Of a stretch of 64,000 nt of DNA, positions 11,268 through 23,033 are shown in pieces. The stretch covers positions 19,438,227 to 19,502,226 of the forward strand of contig NC_091369.1 of the NCBI RefSeq assembly GCF_038502225.1, read 5' to 3'. The notes below the pieces were generated by a model, which worked only from the letters and a program-made list of their open reading frames with translations, was not told the origin of the DNA and made no database searches. Position 1 is the stretch's first letter. The number at the start of each line of letters is the position of its first letter. This DNA is from Cherax quadricarinatus. Taxonomy: Eukaryota; Arthropoda; Malacostraca; Decapoda; Parastacidae. The position numbers were made by a program, and so were the translations under genes.

Positions 11268-11535
11268 ACCCCAGAGGGTTAGCCATCCATGATAACCCAA
11301 GAAAGTTAGTACATAATGAAGTATTATCTGTCTTATTTCCCTTTTGATATTTCAATCTTGTGCCCCAGGATGCCACCCACACCAGTAGGCTAACATCCAG
11401 GTACCTACGTGCTTGCAAGGTGAATGGGAACAGCATGTGTAAGGAAACATGCCATGTTTCCACCCGGCCGGGAGATTGAACCATGGACATTCAGTGTGTG
11501 TGAAGCGATAGCATTGCCTACCAGGCAAAGGAAGG
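11268..11535 (-). mobile_element. tRNA-derived SINE
   Basis: On the minus strand the head reads like a tRNA. TGCCTGGTAGG at 11517-11527 fits an RNA polymerase III A box, and GGTTCAATCTCC at 11471-11482 fits a B box with one inserted or changed base, about 35 bases apart as in a tRNA. A non-tRNA body follows and ends near TAACCCTCTGGGGTTAAAAATC. No coding capacity. The box matches were read by eye; the SINE family is not named. Confidence 0.65.
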
Positions 11536-11615
11536 AGGATTTTTGATGGTCCTAGGAAGACTTGGAGTGCTATGGGTTGAATATTCAGTAGACTGACTTT
11601 TATAGCATGACGCAC

Positions 11616-11760
11616 TGCTATATTGTGAGCTATATTGTTTGTGCTATATTGTGTGAACTGCTGTATTGAGAGCTATATTGTTTGTGCTATATTGTGTGTA
11701 CTGCTTTATTGTGAGCTATATTGTTTGTGCTATATTGTGTGTACTGATATATTGTGAGCA
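11616..11760. repeat. Tandem repeat, 43-bp period, about 3.3 copies
   Basis: The block AGCTATATTGTTTGTG recurs at 11628, 11671 and 11714, with GCTATATTGTGTG in each unit. Copies differ by a few bases. It lies in otherwise unassigned sequence downstream of the SINE. Confidence 0.8.
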
Positions 11761-12590
11761 AGATAACGTTTGTGAAGGGATTTAAGGAAACCAGTTAGCC
11801 AGTCCTGAGTCGTGGAGGGACTTGGGCTCTGGAAAAAAAGGTTTGGAATGTTGTGGTGACGAGAGTTATTGGAACTGTGATGTGTATTCAGTTGTAGTAA
11901 GACAACTGTTTGAGAGATGAAGAATGTCTTTCATTATTTGCGGTCATGGCGCCTCAGTGAGTGATGTCCGATGTATTAGAAGAATGTGATATTCAGCAGG
12001 AATGTCACAATACTTCATACTGAGCCAAGTGTTAGTTATTACAACTACATCTATGTTTCCTGTGCATGCCACTAGTTGTAGGTTGTTTATTATATTTCAT
12101 TCTCTCCTGTGCTTTATATAATAGATACTAAGAAGCTTTCGCCTTATCTCTCCCCAATAATTCTGTGATGGCAATCAATCTTTATTTATATCTCCAAACA
12201 TTTTGTGAGCTTTCATGTTTTCGTAAAATTTTCTGTAAGATTTTCTGGGTTTAGCGCTTCCCTCTTGATGATAATAACTATCTCGTCAAAAATAATGCCT
12301 AGATTTATCCATGTATCTTATTCATTAACTATTTCCGTTTCCTCTACATTGCAACTAAAATGTTTCCCTTCACTTCCGCCAACCACTTTACACTCCTTAT
12401 TACATTTACCCAAAAGAATTTATAATTTTATATTCTCTTGTAGAAATTTAGATTTTTGTCTAAAATTATATTTTTCATCTACAAATTTTTTGAGGAAGCT
12501 ACGTTAGCAAAGTAATATTAAATACTCTACTCAGAACAGGTCATTAGCAAGATATTTCATAATCATTGACCACTGTCTACATTTCTACAG
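11761..12590. other. Unassigned, possibly intronic sequence
   Basis: No convincing reading frame or known repeat. The last 20 bases (CTGTCTACATTTCTACAG) look like a pyrimidine-rich 3' splice site leading into the exon-like frame at 12591. The stretch 10949-11267 upstream is likewise unassigned. Confidence 0.4.
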
Positions 12591-13041
12591 ATGTGGGTCA
12601 GGTTTCCGTGTCTGTCGACTGGGAAAGGCTGGACTGCAGCACATGTTACTGAAGAACACCTACTTGAAGAATATACCAAAGGAGTCCATGTGGAGGCTGA
12701 CTGAGAATGTGCCAGCGGTCGGTGTGTACCTTGATCCAAGTGTAACAAAGGAGGTGTTCCTGGACATCCAGAATTTACCCTACGCTGGAGACAATGAAAT
12801 ACCTGTATCTTGGATTTCTCCCACCGTTTGTGGTACTCTGGGAATGTTAGGGACAGAGAAAGACTTCAGGAGTCTTGGTCATGCAACTCTGGTAACAAGA
12901 GTAGCAGCCAGACTATTAGCTAGTAAGGGTTGCATCCCTCACTGTCATGTAACCTTCACAAACACTCCTTCTAAAGAGATGTTTAAAAAGATGACAGAGT
13001 GGGAGCAAACTCACTATGCAATAGCTATTAACATCTGCTAA
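12591..13041 (+). CDS. Exon-like frame similar to a GNAT/FR47-type acyltransferase C-terminal domain
   Basis: A splice-acceptor-like TTTCTACAG ends at 12590, and the frame is open from there to a TAA at 13039-13041, about 150 codons. The peptide contains NVPAVGVYLD, IPVSWISPTVCGTLGML, then FRSLGHATLVTRVAARLLASKG and HVTFTNTPSKEMFKKM. That order (substrate strand, V-S-W-I, G-x-L-G-M-L, R-x-x-G-H-A, N-x-x-S-x-x-x-F) resembles the FR47/glycine N-acyltransferase-like GNAT fold, which transfers an acyl group from acyl-CoA. The R-x-x-G-x-A signature is present as RSLGHA. It would be a terminal exon of a host gene or a fragment of a dead copy; no other exon or AATAAA signal is seen nearby. Confidence 0.5.
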
Positions 13042-13285
13042 GATTTAAGATATGTAAAAAAAGAGGGAAAAACATCTTAATATATGAGATTCATTTGTAA
13101 TGTAATCAAAATACCTAAATTTAAAAAAAAAATATTTTTATCTACATATCCACTTCTCACTAAAATCATCTTTGAAAACATTTCCTTTTAATTTCTAGCC
13201 AATTGGCTGACCTCACTTATAAAAATTTGCGTTAATGAACCAAAAATGTCTCAAGCTCTGATTTGTACCCTCAATAATTTCATTA

Positions 13286-13288
<3 letters not shown>
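13042..13288. other. Possible 3' untranslated or spacer sequence
   Basis: AT-rich, with no reading frame and no AATAAA. It ends in the (AC)n tract that abuts the CR1-like element. Confidence 0.4.

Positions 13289-13333
<45 letters not shown>
13289..13333. repeat. (AC)n microsatellite
   Basis: Uninterrupted AC dinucleotides over about 45 bases, directly abutting the 5' truncation of the CR1-like LINE. A second (AC)n tract closes the 3' end of that element. Confidence 0.95.
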
Positions 13334-13336
<3 letters not shown>

Positions 13337-15016
13337 GGTGGAGAACTCACAAGAAATGATCAGGAGGTATGCGAGGAGCTGAACAGGAGATTTAAGGAAG
13401 TTTTTACAGTAGAGACAGGAAGGGCTGTGGGAAGACAGAACAGAAGGGAACATCAAGAGGGAATATACCAACAAGTGTAGGATGACATACGAACAACTGA
13501 GGAGGAGGTGAAGAAGCTCTTAAGTGACCTTGACACCTCAAAGGCGATGGGACCGGACAACATCTCCCCATGGGTCCTTAGAGAAGGAGCAGAGATGCTG
13601 TGTGTGCCTCTAACCACAATCTTCAACACATCCCTTGAAACTGGGCAACTACCTGAGAAATGGAAGACAGCTAATGTAGTCCCCATATTTAAGAAAGGAA
13701 ACAGAAACGAGGCACTAAACTACAGACCTGTGTCTCTGACATGTATCGTGTGCAAAGTCATGGAGAAGATTATCAGGAGGAGAGTGGTCGAACACCTGGA
13801 AAGGAACAAGATTATAAATGAAAACCAGCATGGGTTCATGGAAGGCAAATCTTGTATCACAAACCTCCTGGAGTTTTATGACAAGGTAACAGAAGTAAGA
13901 CACGAGAGAGAGGGTTGGGTAGATTGCGTTTTCCTAGACTGCAGGAAGGCCTTTGACACAGTTCCCCACAAGAGATTAGTGCAGAAGCTGGAGGATCAGG
14001 CACACGTAAAAGGAAGGGCACTGCAATGGATAAGGGAATACCTGACAGGGAGGCAGCAACGAGTCATGGTACGTGAAGAGGTATCACAGTGGGCGCCTGT
14101 TACGAGCGGGGTCCCACAGGGGTCAGTTCTAGGACCAGTGCTATTTTTGATATATGTGAAGGACATGATGGAAGGAATAGACTCTGAAGTGTCCCTGTTC
14201 GCAGATGACGTGAAGTTGATGAGAAGAATTAAATCGGACGAGGATGAGGCAGGACTGCAAAGAGACCTGGAGAGGCTGGACATGTGGTCCAGTAACTGGC
14301 TTCTCGAATTCAATCCAGCCAAATGCAAAGTCATGAAGATTGGGGAGGGGCAAAGAAGACCGCAGACAGAGTATAGGCTAGGTGGACAAAGACTACAGAC
14401 CTCACTCAGGGAGAAAGACATTGGGGTGACCATAACACCGAGCACATCACCGGAGGCACACATCAACCAAATAACCGCTGCAGCATACGGGCACCTGGCA
14501 AACCTGAGAATAGCATTCCGATACCTTAATAAGGAATCGTTCAAGACACTGTACACTGTGTATGTTAGGCCCATACTGGAGTATGCAGCACCAGTCTGGA
14601 ACCCACACCTGGTCAAGCACGTCAAGAAGTTAGAGAAAGTACAAAGGTTTGCAACAAGGCTAGTCCCAGAGCTCAAGGGAATGTCGTACGAGGAAAGGTT
14701 AAGGGAAATCGGACTGACGACACTGGAGGACAGAAGGGTCAGGGGAGACATGATAACGACATACAAGATACTGTGGGGAATAGACAAGGTGGACAGAGAT
14801 AGGATGTTCCAGAGAGGGGACACAGGGACAAGGGGTCACAACTGGAAGCTGAAGACTCAGACGAGTCACAGGGACGTTAGGAAGTATTTCTTCAGTCATA
14901 GAGTTGTCAGCAAGTGGAATAGCCTAGCAAGTGAAGTAGTGGAGGCAGGAACCATACATAGTTTTAAGAAGAGGTATGACAAAGCTCAGGAAGCAGAGAG
15001 AGAGAGGATCCAGTAG
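13334..15016 (+). pseudogene. CR1-like reverse transcriptase, one in-frame stop
   Basis: From the (AC)n boundary the frame runs through GGELTRNDQEVCEELNRRF to a single TAG at about 13478-13480, then stays open for over 500 codons to 15016. Motifs: MGPDNISPWVL, NYRPVSLTCIVCKVMEKII, QHGFMEGKSCITNLL, VFLDCRKAFDTVPH, GVPQGSVLGPVLFLIYVKDM, LFADDVKLM (catalytic DD intact), then WNSLASEVVEAG in the C-terminal region. The endonuclease is absent because of 5' truncation. Apart from one stop codon the protein looks fresh, implying a recent insertion. Confidence 0.9.
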
Positions 15017-15090
15017 CGATCAGTGAAGAGGCGGGGCCATGAGCTGAGTCTCGACCCCTGCAACCACAATTAGGTGAGTACAATTAGGTG

Positions 15091-15093
<3 letters not shown>
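13334..15093 (+). mobile_element. CR1/Jockey-superfamily LINE, 5'-truncated
   Basis: Only the reverse transcriptase and C-terminal region remain. The 3' end carries two copies of CAATTAGGTGAGTA and then runs into (AC)n. Short terminal 3' repeats instead of poly(A) are typical of CR1-group elements. The 5' truncation point abuts another (AC)n tract. CR1 versus Rex/L2-like placement cannot be decided by eye. Confidence 0.8.

Positions 15094-15126
<33 letters not shown>
15094..15126. repeat. (AC)n microsatellite at the LINE 3' end
   Basis: About 33 bases of AC directly after the GTGAGT repeats of the CR1-like element. It may be part of the element tail or the other half of an (AC)n target. Confidence 0.9.
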
Positions 15127-16906
<1,780 letters not shown>

Positions 16907-16938
16907 CTGGGGGGCGGCAGAGGTTCGCTGCAGGTGAA

Positions 16939-18315
16939 CTATTCATCACTTAACATTAATTTGATTTTCTCACTCGCCACCACTGCTGCTTGTCTTTTCT
17001 GAACAGCTTTAGTCTGTGTGGTGTCTGGAGAATCACTAATTTTGTTTTCAACACTGTGTAATTCTAACGGCACTAGTTTATTTATTGTCCGCTTATTCAC
17101 TACACCTTTGCTCAAAACATCAACTGTCCTGATGATTCCATTTGCATCAGGATATATGGTCACAATTTTTCCAAGTGGCCATTGGGACCTCGGACCATCA
17201 TTGTCGATGATCACTATGTCACCAGGTCTTAAGGACTTAAGATTTTCAGGAACACCAGCTCCATAGAAGTGTTCTCTCAATGAGGTGAGATAGTCTTCTC
17301 GCCAAATTTTCTCCCAACATTCAATCACTTTATTAAGGTGTTTGAATTTACGTCTGAGTTGCTCAGGTTCGAAATAAGTAGGATCCTCTATGATTTCTTT
17401 ATCATTCATGGGAGGAACAGGTTCGAGCCTTCTGCCATGGAGTAAATGAGATGGACTTAACACTTCTAAATTGTCCAGATCATCGGTAACATAAGTTAGA
17501 GGTCTGTTGTTGACTCTATTTTCTATTTCAGTCACAACTGTACGGAATTCTTCTAAGTCTATTCTCTGACGATGAAGAGTCTTCCTTAAACAACGCTTTA
17601 CAATGCCGATCATTCTTTCATAAAATCCGCCGTGCCATGGAGATTTAGGAGGAATGTATCTCCAAGGACATCTGCGTTGATTCAGCATCTGTTGTACTTC
17701 TGGCTGATCAAAGATCTTGCTTATATAAGCAGTACCAGCAACAAAGTTCGTTGCATTATCTGAAATCATCAGTCTGGGACATGCCCTTCTGGCTGCAAAC
17801 CTTCTGAATAATTTGATAAAAGTTTCAGCAGACATGTCAGTGGCTACTTCTAGATGTACTGCTCTAGTTGTAGCACAAGTGAACAAACAGATGTACACCT
17901 TGATGGGAACTTTGTCAACTGTTTTGGTTAAAATTATTGGTCCAGTATAATCTACACCTGTCACCTCAAATGGAGTGATATGACAAAATCTTTCAGAGGG
18001 ATATGGAGGTGGACCTGGATACTGACATACTCGCATATCGTAGTGACGACAAGTAATACAGTCCTTTATTTGTTTTTTCACACTTTGTCGACCTTGAGGT
18101 ATCCAGTAGGATTGTCGTATATGACAAAGTGTGTCAGCTACCCCACCATGTAACACGTTACTGTGGGCGTTTTGCACAATCAGTTTTGTTAGCCAATGAT
18201 TCTTGGGGATCAATATTGGATGTATGGCTTCTTTAGGTAGTGAAGAATTATGAATTCTTCCTCGACATCTCATAATCTTTTCTGAGTCGAGATAAAGTCC
18301 TAAAGAATTAATCAT
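16939..18315 (-). CDS. BEL/Pao integrase (C-terminal part of pol)
   Basis: DDE integrase that would insert the cDNA into the genome. From the N-terminus: an HHCC zinc domain (HSNVLHGG to CITCRHY, about residues 50-92), then the catalytic core with GVDYTGPI (D), LMISDNATNFV (D) and PWHGGFYERMIG (E), followed by a C-terminal domain containing LRPGDIVIIDNDG. The 458 residues are complete. This frame is the same as that of the upstream polyprotein, separated from it by a single TAG, so it is the natural C-terminus of pol and not an independent gene. Confidence 0.95.
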   Translation of the reverse strand: MINSLGLYLDSEKIMRCRGRIHNSSLPKEAIHPILIPKNHWLTKLIVQNAHSNVLHGGVADTLCHIRQSYWIPQGRQSVKKQIKDCITCRHYDMRVCQYPGPPPYPSERFCHITPFEVTGVDYTGPIILTKTVDKVPIKVYICLFTCATTRAVHLEVATDMSAETFIKLFRRFAARRACPRLMISDNATNFVAGTAYISKIFDQPEVQQMLNQRRCPWRYIPPKSPWHGGFYERMIGIVKRCLRKTLHRQRIDLEEFRTVVTEIENRVNNRPLTYVTDDLDNLEVLSPSHLLHGRRLEPVPPMNDKEIIEDPTYFEPEQLRRKFKHLNKVIECWEKIWREDYLTSLREHFYGAGVPENLKSLRPGDIVIIDNDGPRSQWPLGKIVTIYPDANGIIRTVDVLSKGVVNKRTINKLVPLELHSVENKISDSPDTTQTKAVQKRQAAVVASEKIKLMLSDE

Positions 18316-18381
18316 AACAGGTTTCTTTGGGGATTTATCTTGTGTTTCTAGAAATTTATATTCTGTAGAGAAAACGTCTTT

Positions 18382-21300
18382 CTATATTAGTTTCACCCAG
18401 TATTTAATGGGTTCAAGATATTCATAATCAGGTTTTATTCCTTTAATGAATTTAAAGACAAGAGCTGTAACTCTTAAGAGTTTACCCAAAGATGAGTAAT
18501 TAGATCCATCAATGACTATTTCTGTTGTGTCTGCAGTATTTACACAACTTATTTCTGCTGTGTTCAAGCAGACTGTTTCTTCTGGCATAATGTGAGCTTT
18601 TTGCTGAGGCCAGTTATTTTCATCAGAGAGCCAGTTCGGTCCGTGGAGCCATAATTTATTATCCACAAATTTCTTGAGTGGGACACCACGTGACAACATG
18701 TCAGCTGGATTCTCTTGGGTAGAGATGTGAAGAAAGAGATAATCTCTCTGCATCTCTTTTATTTCTGCTACTCTGTTCTGTACATAGACCAACTTACTCT
18801 TATTATTTCTTAACCACTTGAGAACTGCCTCATTATCACTCCAGATCACGGTTTTCTCAATAGTGAGATGATCAAGTACTTTGTTGAGATAGACAGCTAA
18901 TTTTGTACCTACATAGAGTGCTGTCAGTTCCAATTGTGGTACTGTTCTGACCTTCAAGGGTGCGACCCTGGCCTTTGAAGTAATTAGTGTACTTCCTTCA
19001 GTATTACTCATGTAAGCTACAGCGCCATAACCTCTGGTTGACGCATCACAGAACACATGTAATGTGTACTTGTTTCCCTCTTGACCTATTTGTCTGGGAA
19101 ATTTAATTTGATGAAGTTGTTTAAACTCCTTGGATATTTCATCCCATGCTTGACTCATTTCTAGAGGCAAGTTCTCATCCCATCCAATTTTGAGTTTCCA
19201 TGCATCTTGCATAAGCATTTTACCCTTTATGGTAATTGGTGAGACGAGTCCTAGAGGATCAAAACATTGTGATACCTCTGACAGTAAACTACGTTTAGTG
19301 AGTGTACTGCATGATTTATTGTTTATCCTTTTGAGACTCAAAATATCTTCCTGTGTGTTCCAATTAAGTCCCAGCATATTGTTGCAATCAGGAATTTCAG
19401 TTTCAGGGAAATCTTCTTTGATAAGTTCCCTTAATTGCTTTGAATTTGTATTCCACATCCTTAGAGGCATATTTGCTTCTTTCATCTCCTTGTTAGCTTC
19501 TCTGTATAAGGATTTCAAATCCTCCTCTTTATTCACAGTACCTTGAAGATTGTCCACATAGAAACTTTTCTTTAAGACTTCTTTGAAGGGACTTTCAGAT
19601 TTCTTCAAATGTGTATTTAGAGTAGCTTCTAGTAAGAATGGAGAGGATGTTGCACCAAATAATACTGATTTGAAACGATAAATTTTCACAGGACTTTGAG
19701 GATCATGTGGATTTTCAGGCGACAAGAATCGAGTATAATCTCTATCTATTTCTTGTAGTCCTACTCTTAAGAAAGCCTTGGAAATATCAGCCATGTAGGC
19801 ATATGGGTTTGTGCGAAATTTCATAAGCACGTCTCCAAGCTTCTCAGTTAGTGAGGGTCCGGTCATCAGACAGTCATTAAGACTTGCTACATCTTTATTT
19901 GCACGTGCGCTGCAATTATATACAACACGTAGTGGAGTGGTTTCAGAATCTTTTCTGACTCCATGGTGCGGGAGATAATGAGCGTTTGTCTTCAACTTAT
20001 CTTCGACTATTTCCTCAATGAATTTATTGTCCAACTGTTCTTGTATGATATTATCATAGACAGTCAGTAGCTCTGGATTCTTCCTGAGCTCATGTATTTG
20101 TGCTTTCATCTGTCCGAAAGCCATGCGATAATTGCTAGGCAGATGTGGTGGATTTAATTTCCATGGTAACCTAACCCAATACTGTCCATCTTTATATTTG
20201 ACAGTGTCCAAATATTGGTTATAAGTCTGAGACTCTTGTGGGCTTGGTTTATTTACATCAATACCTATCGCATCTAAATCCCACAACTTATCAACTGGTT
20301 CATTCATTTCTTCCAGTAATGATAATTTTTGCTGTGGTACATGATCAGCGGTTATTCTCGTAACTAGTACATTTTCCACTGAATCAATATCAGCTTCTTT
20401 CCCACTTTGAGAGGGAATGGGACCACATATCATGTGGCCTCCTGCTGTTTTCAGCAAGTGAACATCATGTTTACTTACTATATTTTGCACAAAACAGTGA
20501 TAATAATCACTTCCAATGATTAAATCAATTGGACTTATTGTGTCCGTCTGTATGTCAGGACAGGCTAACTTGACCTTAGCTGCTTTCAGTGCTGCAACTG
20601 TTTCTTTTAATCCCTGGATCTGCACAGACTTAGGCAAATCATCTACTACCACAGCTTCTACTGTCTTTTTCCTGTTTCCTAGACCAGCAGTGATTTTGGC
20701 TAGGTCATATGTCTGTTTACTAGAATTGTGGAAAAAACCAGCTATATCTAACTGTATTTTGGCATAGGGTTGTTTATTCAGTTTCTGCAACACTGATCTT
20801 CTTATGAAGGACCTTTGTGAGCCTTGATCAAATAGTGTTAGCACATTGGTTTTGTGTAATTTATTAGATAACTCAACTCGAGCTATCGGGAGAGCAGTTG
20901 CTTTAAACTTATCTCTCACATTTAATGCTGTTGCTTGTTGACTTCCTGATTCTGTGGAAGTCTGCTGCTGTTCAGCAAAAGTATTTGGGCATAATGCTGT
21001 ATGATGCATACCCTTGCATTTAAAACACTTCTTCAGTGAGCATTTTCCTCCCTTGTGTTCACCTAAACACTTGATGCATCTTTTCAGCTGATGAACACGT
21101 TGTTTACGTGCCTCCATTGATGTGTATTGAATACAATACTGTGCCCAATGTGTTCCATCAAAAAGTACACATTTTGGAGTACGTTTATGTGTGACAATTT
21201 GTTTACTGTCTGTTGTATTCACAGCTTGATAAATGCCTATATGGGATTTCCCATTATGTGGTTTAGTGGGAGTAGTTATACTCTTTTTATACTGAGTTGA

Positions 21301-22224
21301 AGGTTTATTATCCACTGGATTTGTGGATTTTTCATCTTGTCTCGTTGCTTGCATGCATGAAACTATTGTTTGTAAACCATTGCTAATTTCTTCACAAGTG
21401 AAATAGCGTTTATTGAACATAATATTTAATCGTTCAATAGTTTGTGGTGACAACTTATCCTGTACAATACCACTGATAAACCAATCACATTGTCTTAGGT
21501 CATATTTAGCATCTAGAGATCTGAGACTATTGTCTAATGTAATTCTAAATGCCTGTAAGTCTGAAAAACAATGTTTGGGTGGCTTCAAGCTTGATATTAA
21601 GACTGCATGTCTAACTCTAGCCTTGTCAGCATCGAAGTAATTGTCTGCTAAGACACGTAAGGCTATTTGATAATTGCTTTTGACCACCGGAAATGACTTA
21701 ATCAGTTCATAGGGTTCTCCCTTCACAAGACATTTAAGGTAATTGAACTTAGCAATCTCATCTATGTCAGTTCGTGAATTTACTATGGATTGAAAACCAC
21801 TAATGAATTCTTCATAATTATGACCTTGGAAAATAGGTAATGACAATGTAGGTAAGCTTGGTAATGGGACACTTGTTGTTACAGGTGTAACAGGTGGTTG
21901 CCCACTAGTTATAGTAGGTCTCTGTGACAGAGTTTTACGGCAGATAGCCTGTACTCCTGTCCACCTTAATTGTTGATCACTAAAAGTATCCAAAACATTT
22001 TTAATTTCATCCTCAGATGGATCTGATTCAAGAAATTTATTTTCATAATGTGTATAGTCTGAATTAATTATTTCCAGACATTGTGTAAATAATCCAAACT
22101 TGACCTCAAGATCATCAAAATCTATGTTTGTATCTTGAGTTAATCCTATACAGACTGAAATTAGATTTTCTAATTGTGTAATCTTAGTCTGTAAAGACTG
22201 AAACTGAGTTTTCAAACAAGCCAT
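18382..22224 (-). CDS. BEL/Pao gag-protease-reverse transcriptase-RNase H polyprotein
   Basis: 1,280 residues without a break. Approximate layout: coiled-coil N-terminus; gag domain (DUF1759-like) about 125-260; zinc knuckles including CFKCKGMHHTALC near 400-412; aspartic protease (DUF1758-like) with LTLFDQGSQRSF near 460; reverse transcriptase with YNCSARANKD, YMADISKAFLRV near 805 and SFYVDNLQGT near 885; RNase H with VFCDASTRGYG near 1056 and IWSDNEAVLKW; then NPADMLSRG. YVDN instead of YVDD is common in BEL/Pao and need not be a defect. The frame ends at a TAG (codon after VKLI) and continues as integrase. Confidence 0.95.
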   Translation of the reverse strand: MACLKTQFQSLQTKITQLENLISVCIGLTQDTNIDFDDLEVKFGLFTQCLEIINSDYTHYENKFLESDPSEDEIKNVLDTFSDQQLRWTGVQAICRKTLSQRPTITSGQPPVTPVTTSVPLPSLPTLSLPIFQGHNYEEFISGFQSIVNSRTDIDEIAKFNYLKCLVKGEPYELIKSFPVVKSNYQIALRVLADNYFDADKARVRHAVLISSLKPPKHCFSDLQAFRITLDNSLRSLDAKYDLRQCDWFISGIVQDKLSPQTIERLNIMFNKRYFTCEEISNGLQTIVSCMQATRQDEKSTNPVDNKPSTQYKKSITTPTKPHNGKSHIGIYQAVNTTDSKQIVTHKRTPKCVLFDGTHWAQYCIQYTSMEARKQRVHQLKRCIKCLGEHKGGKCSLKKCFKCKGMHHTALCPNTFAEQQQTSTESGSQQATALNVRDKFKATALPIARVELSNKLHKTNVLTLFDQGSQRSFIRRSVLQKLNKQPYAKIQLDIAGFFHNSSKQTYDLAKITAGLGNRKKTVEAVVVDDLPKSVQIQGLKETVAALKAAKVKLACPDIQTDTISPIDLIIGSDYYHCFVQNIVSKHDVHLLKTAGGHMICGPIPSQSGKEADIDSVENVLVTRITADHVPQQKLSLLEEMNEPVDKLWDLDAIGIDVNKPSPQESQTYNQYLDTVKYKDGQYWVRLPWKLNPPHLPSNYRMAFGQMKAQIHELRKNPELLTVYDNIIQEQLDNKFIEEIVEDKLKTNAHYLPHHGVRKDSETTPLRVVYNCSARANKDVASLNDCLMTGPSLTEKLGDVLMKFRTNPYAYMADISKAFLRVGLQEIDRDYTRFLSPENPHDPQSPVKIYRFKSVLFGATSSPFLLEATLNTHLKKSESPFKEVLKKSFYVDNLQGTVNKEEDLKSLYREANKEMKEANMPLRMWNTNSKQLRELIKEDFPETEIPDCNNMLGLNWNTQEDILSLKRINNKSCSTLTKRSLLSEVSQCFDPLGLVSPITIKGKMLMQDAWKLKIGWDENLPLEMSQAWDEISKEFKQLHQIKFPRQIGQEGNKYTLHVFCDASTRGYGAVAYMSNTEGSTLITSKARVAPLKVRTVPQLELTALYVGTKLAVYLNKVLDHLTIEKTVIWSDNEAVLKWLRNNKSKLVYVQNRVAEIKEMQRDYLFLHISTQENPADMLSRGVPLKKFVDNKLWLHGPNWLSDENNWPQQKAHIMPEETVCLNTAEISCVNTADTTEIVIDGSNYSSLGKLLRVTALVFKFIKGIKPDYEYLEPIKYWVKLI

Positions 22225-23033
22225 TTTAATGGTATACTGAAAATTCTAGCACCACACTTAGAGTGTTTATAAAACACTGTACTGCTATAGACAGCTGAGT
22301 TTTTGTTATGCTTAAGTCAGCAATAATCGAGTCAGACACTACTGACCCACTAAGCTTAACCTCAGGGTCAATGACCATGAAGGGTACACTGTACATATGG
22401 CTGGTGTTTATGGCTTGTGTGCTGTGTCAGCCTGACCATGATGATTAATCGTAAATAACGATGTTATACACTTCATTCACTATACACTATAAATGTCACT
22501 GTATAACTGTAAATCACATGTGAATATTACTTACACATATATAAATTTCACTGTTAATATATATTTGAAAGCTTACACTTTATATATAAGTTCCTTTAAT
22601 ATAACAGGTAGATCTATAAGAAACAAACTTTAACACAATCTTGTCTCTTAATTTCTGTCTATAAACATTATAAACACTGTGTATATATATACACTCAGAC
22701 AAACAACATCACTTGGTGTTGTCTCAATCAGCGATTTCTTGAGATTGGAGCAGTTGATGGAGGGTGCAGGATACCATCCCCCGTCTTCTTGTTGGGTGAG
22801 TCACCCAGCTCCCGTTTTCGTTGGGTGAATGCTGGGTGAGCGCCCGTTTTCTTTTGGCTGCCCATTCTCTGTGATTGAGTCTGGAGGGACTCATTTATAC
22901 TGATTTATATTGTAAAACACTAGTTTTACAGCTTTTTTCGAAGGACCTTGGCTCATAGGTTATTTGTACACTGTAGTACAACATATTTGGACCACAGTGT
23001 GGTCTTTATCCGGTTCAAACACGACAAAAACTC
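22225..23033 (-). other. BEL/Pao 5' leader
   Basis: Between the 5' LTR and the gag ATG at 22224. No long reading frame. The primer-binding site should adjoin 23033. The minus strand there contains GTGTTTGAACCGGAT, but I cannot match it confidently to a tRNA. Confidence 0.7.

Noticed and set aside
13996..14823. A 275-codon frame on the minus strand
   Set aside because: It is antisense to the CR1-like reverse transcriptase, which has all the motifs; the minus frame has no recognisable domain.
18382..22224. YVDN in the BEL/Pao reverse transcriptase as a loss-of-function mutation
   Set aside because: YVDN is common among BEL/Pao elements; the rest of the protein is intact.
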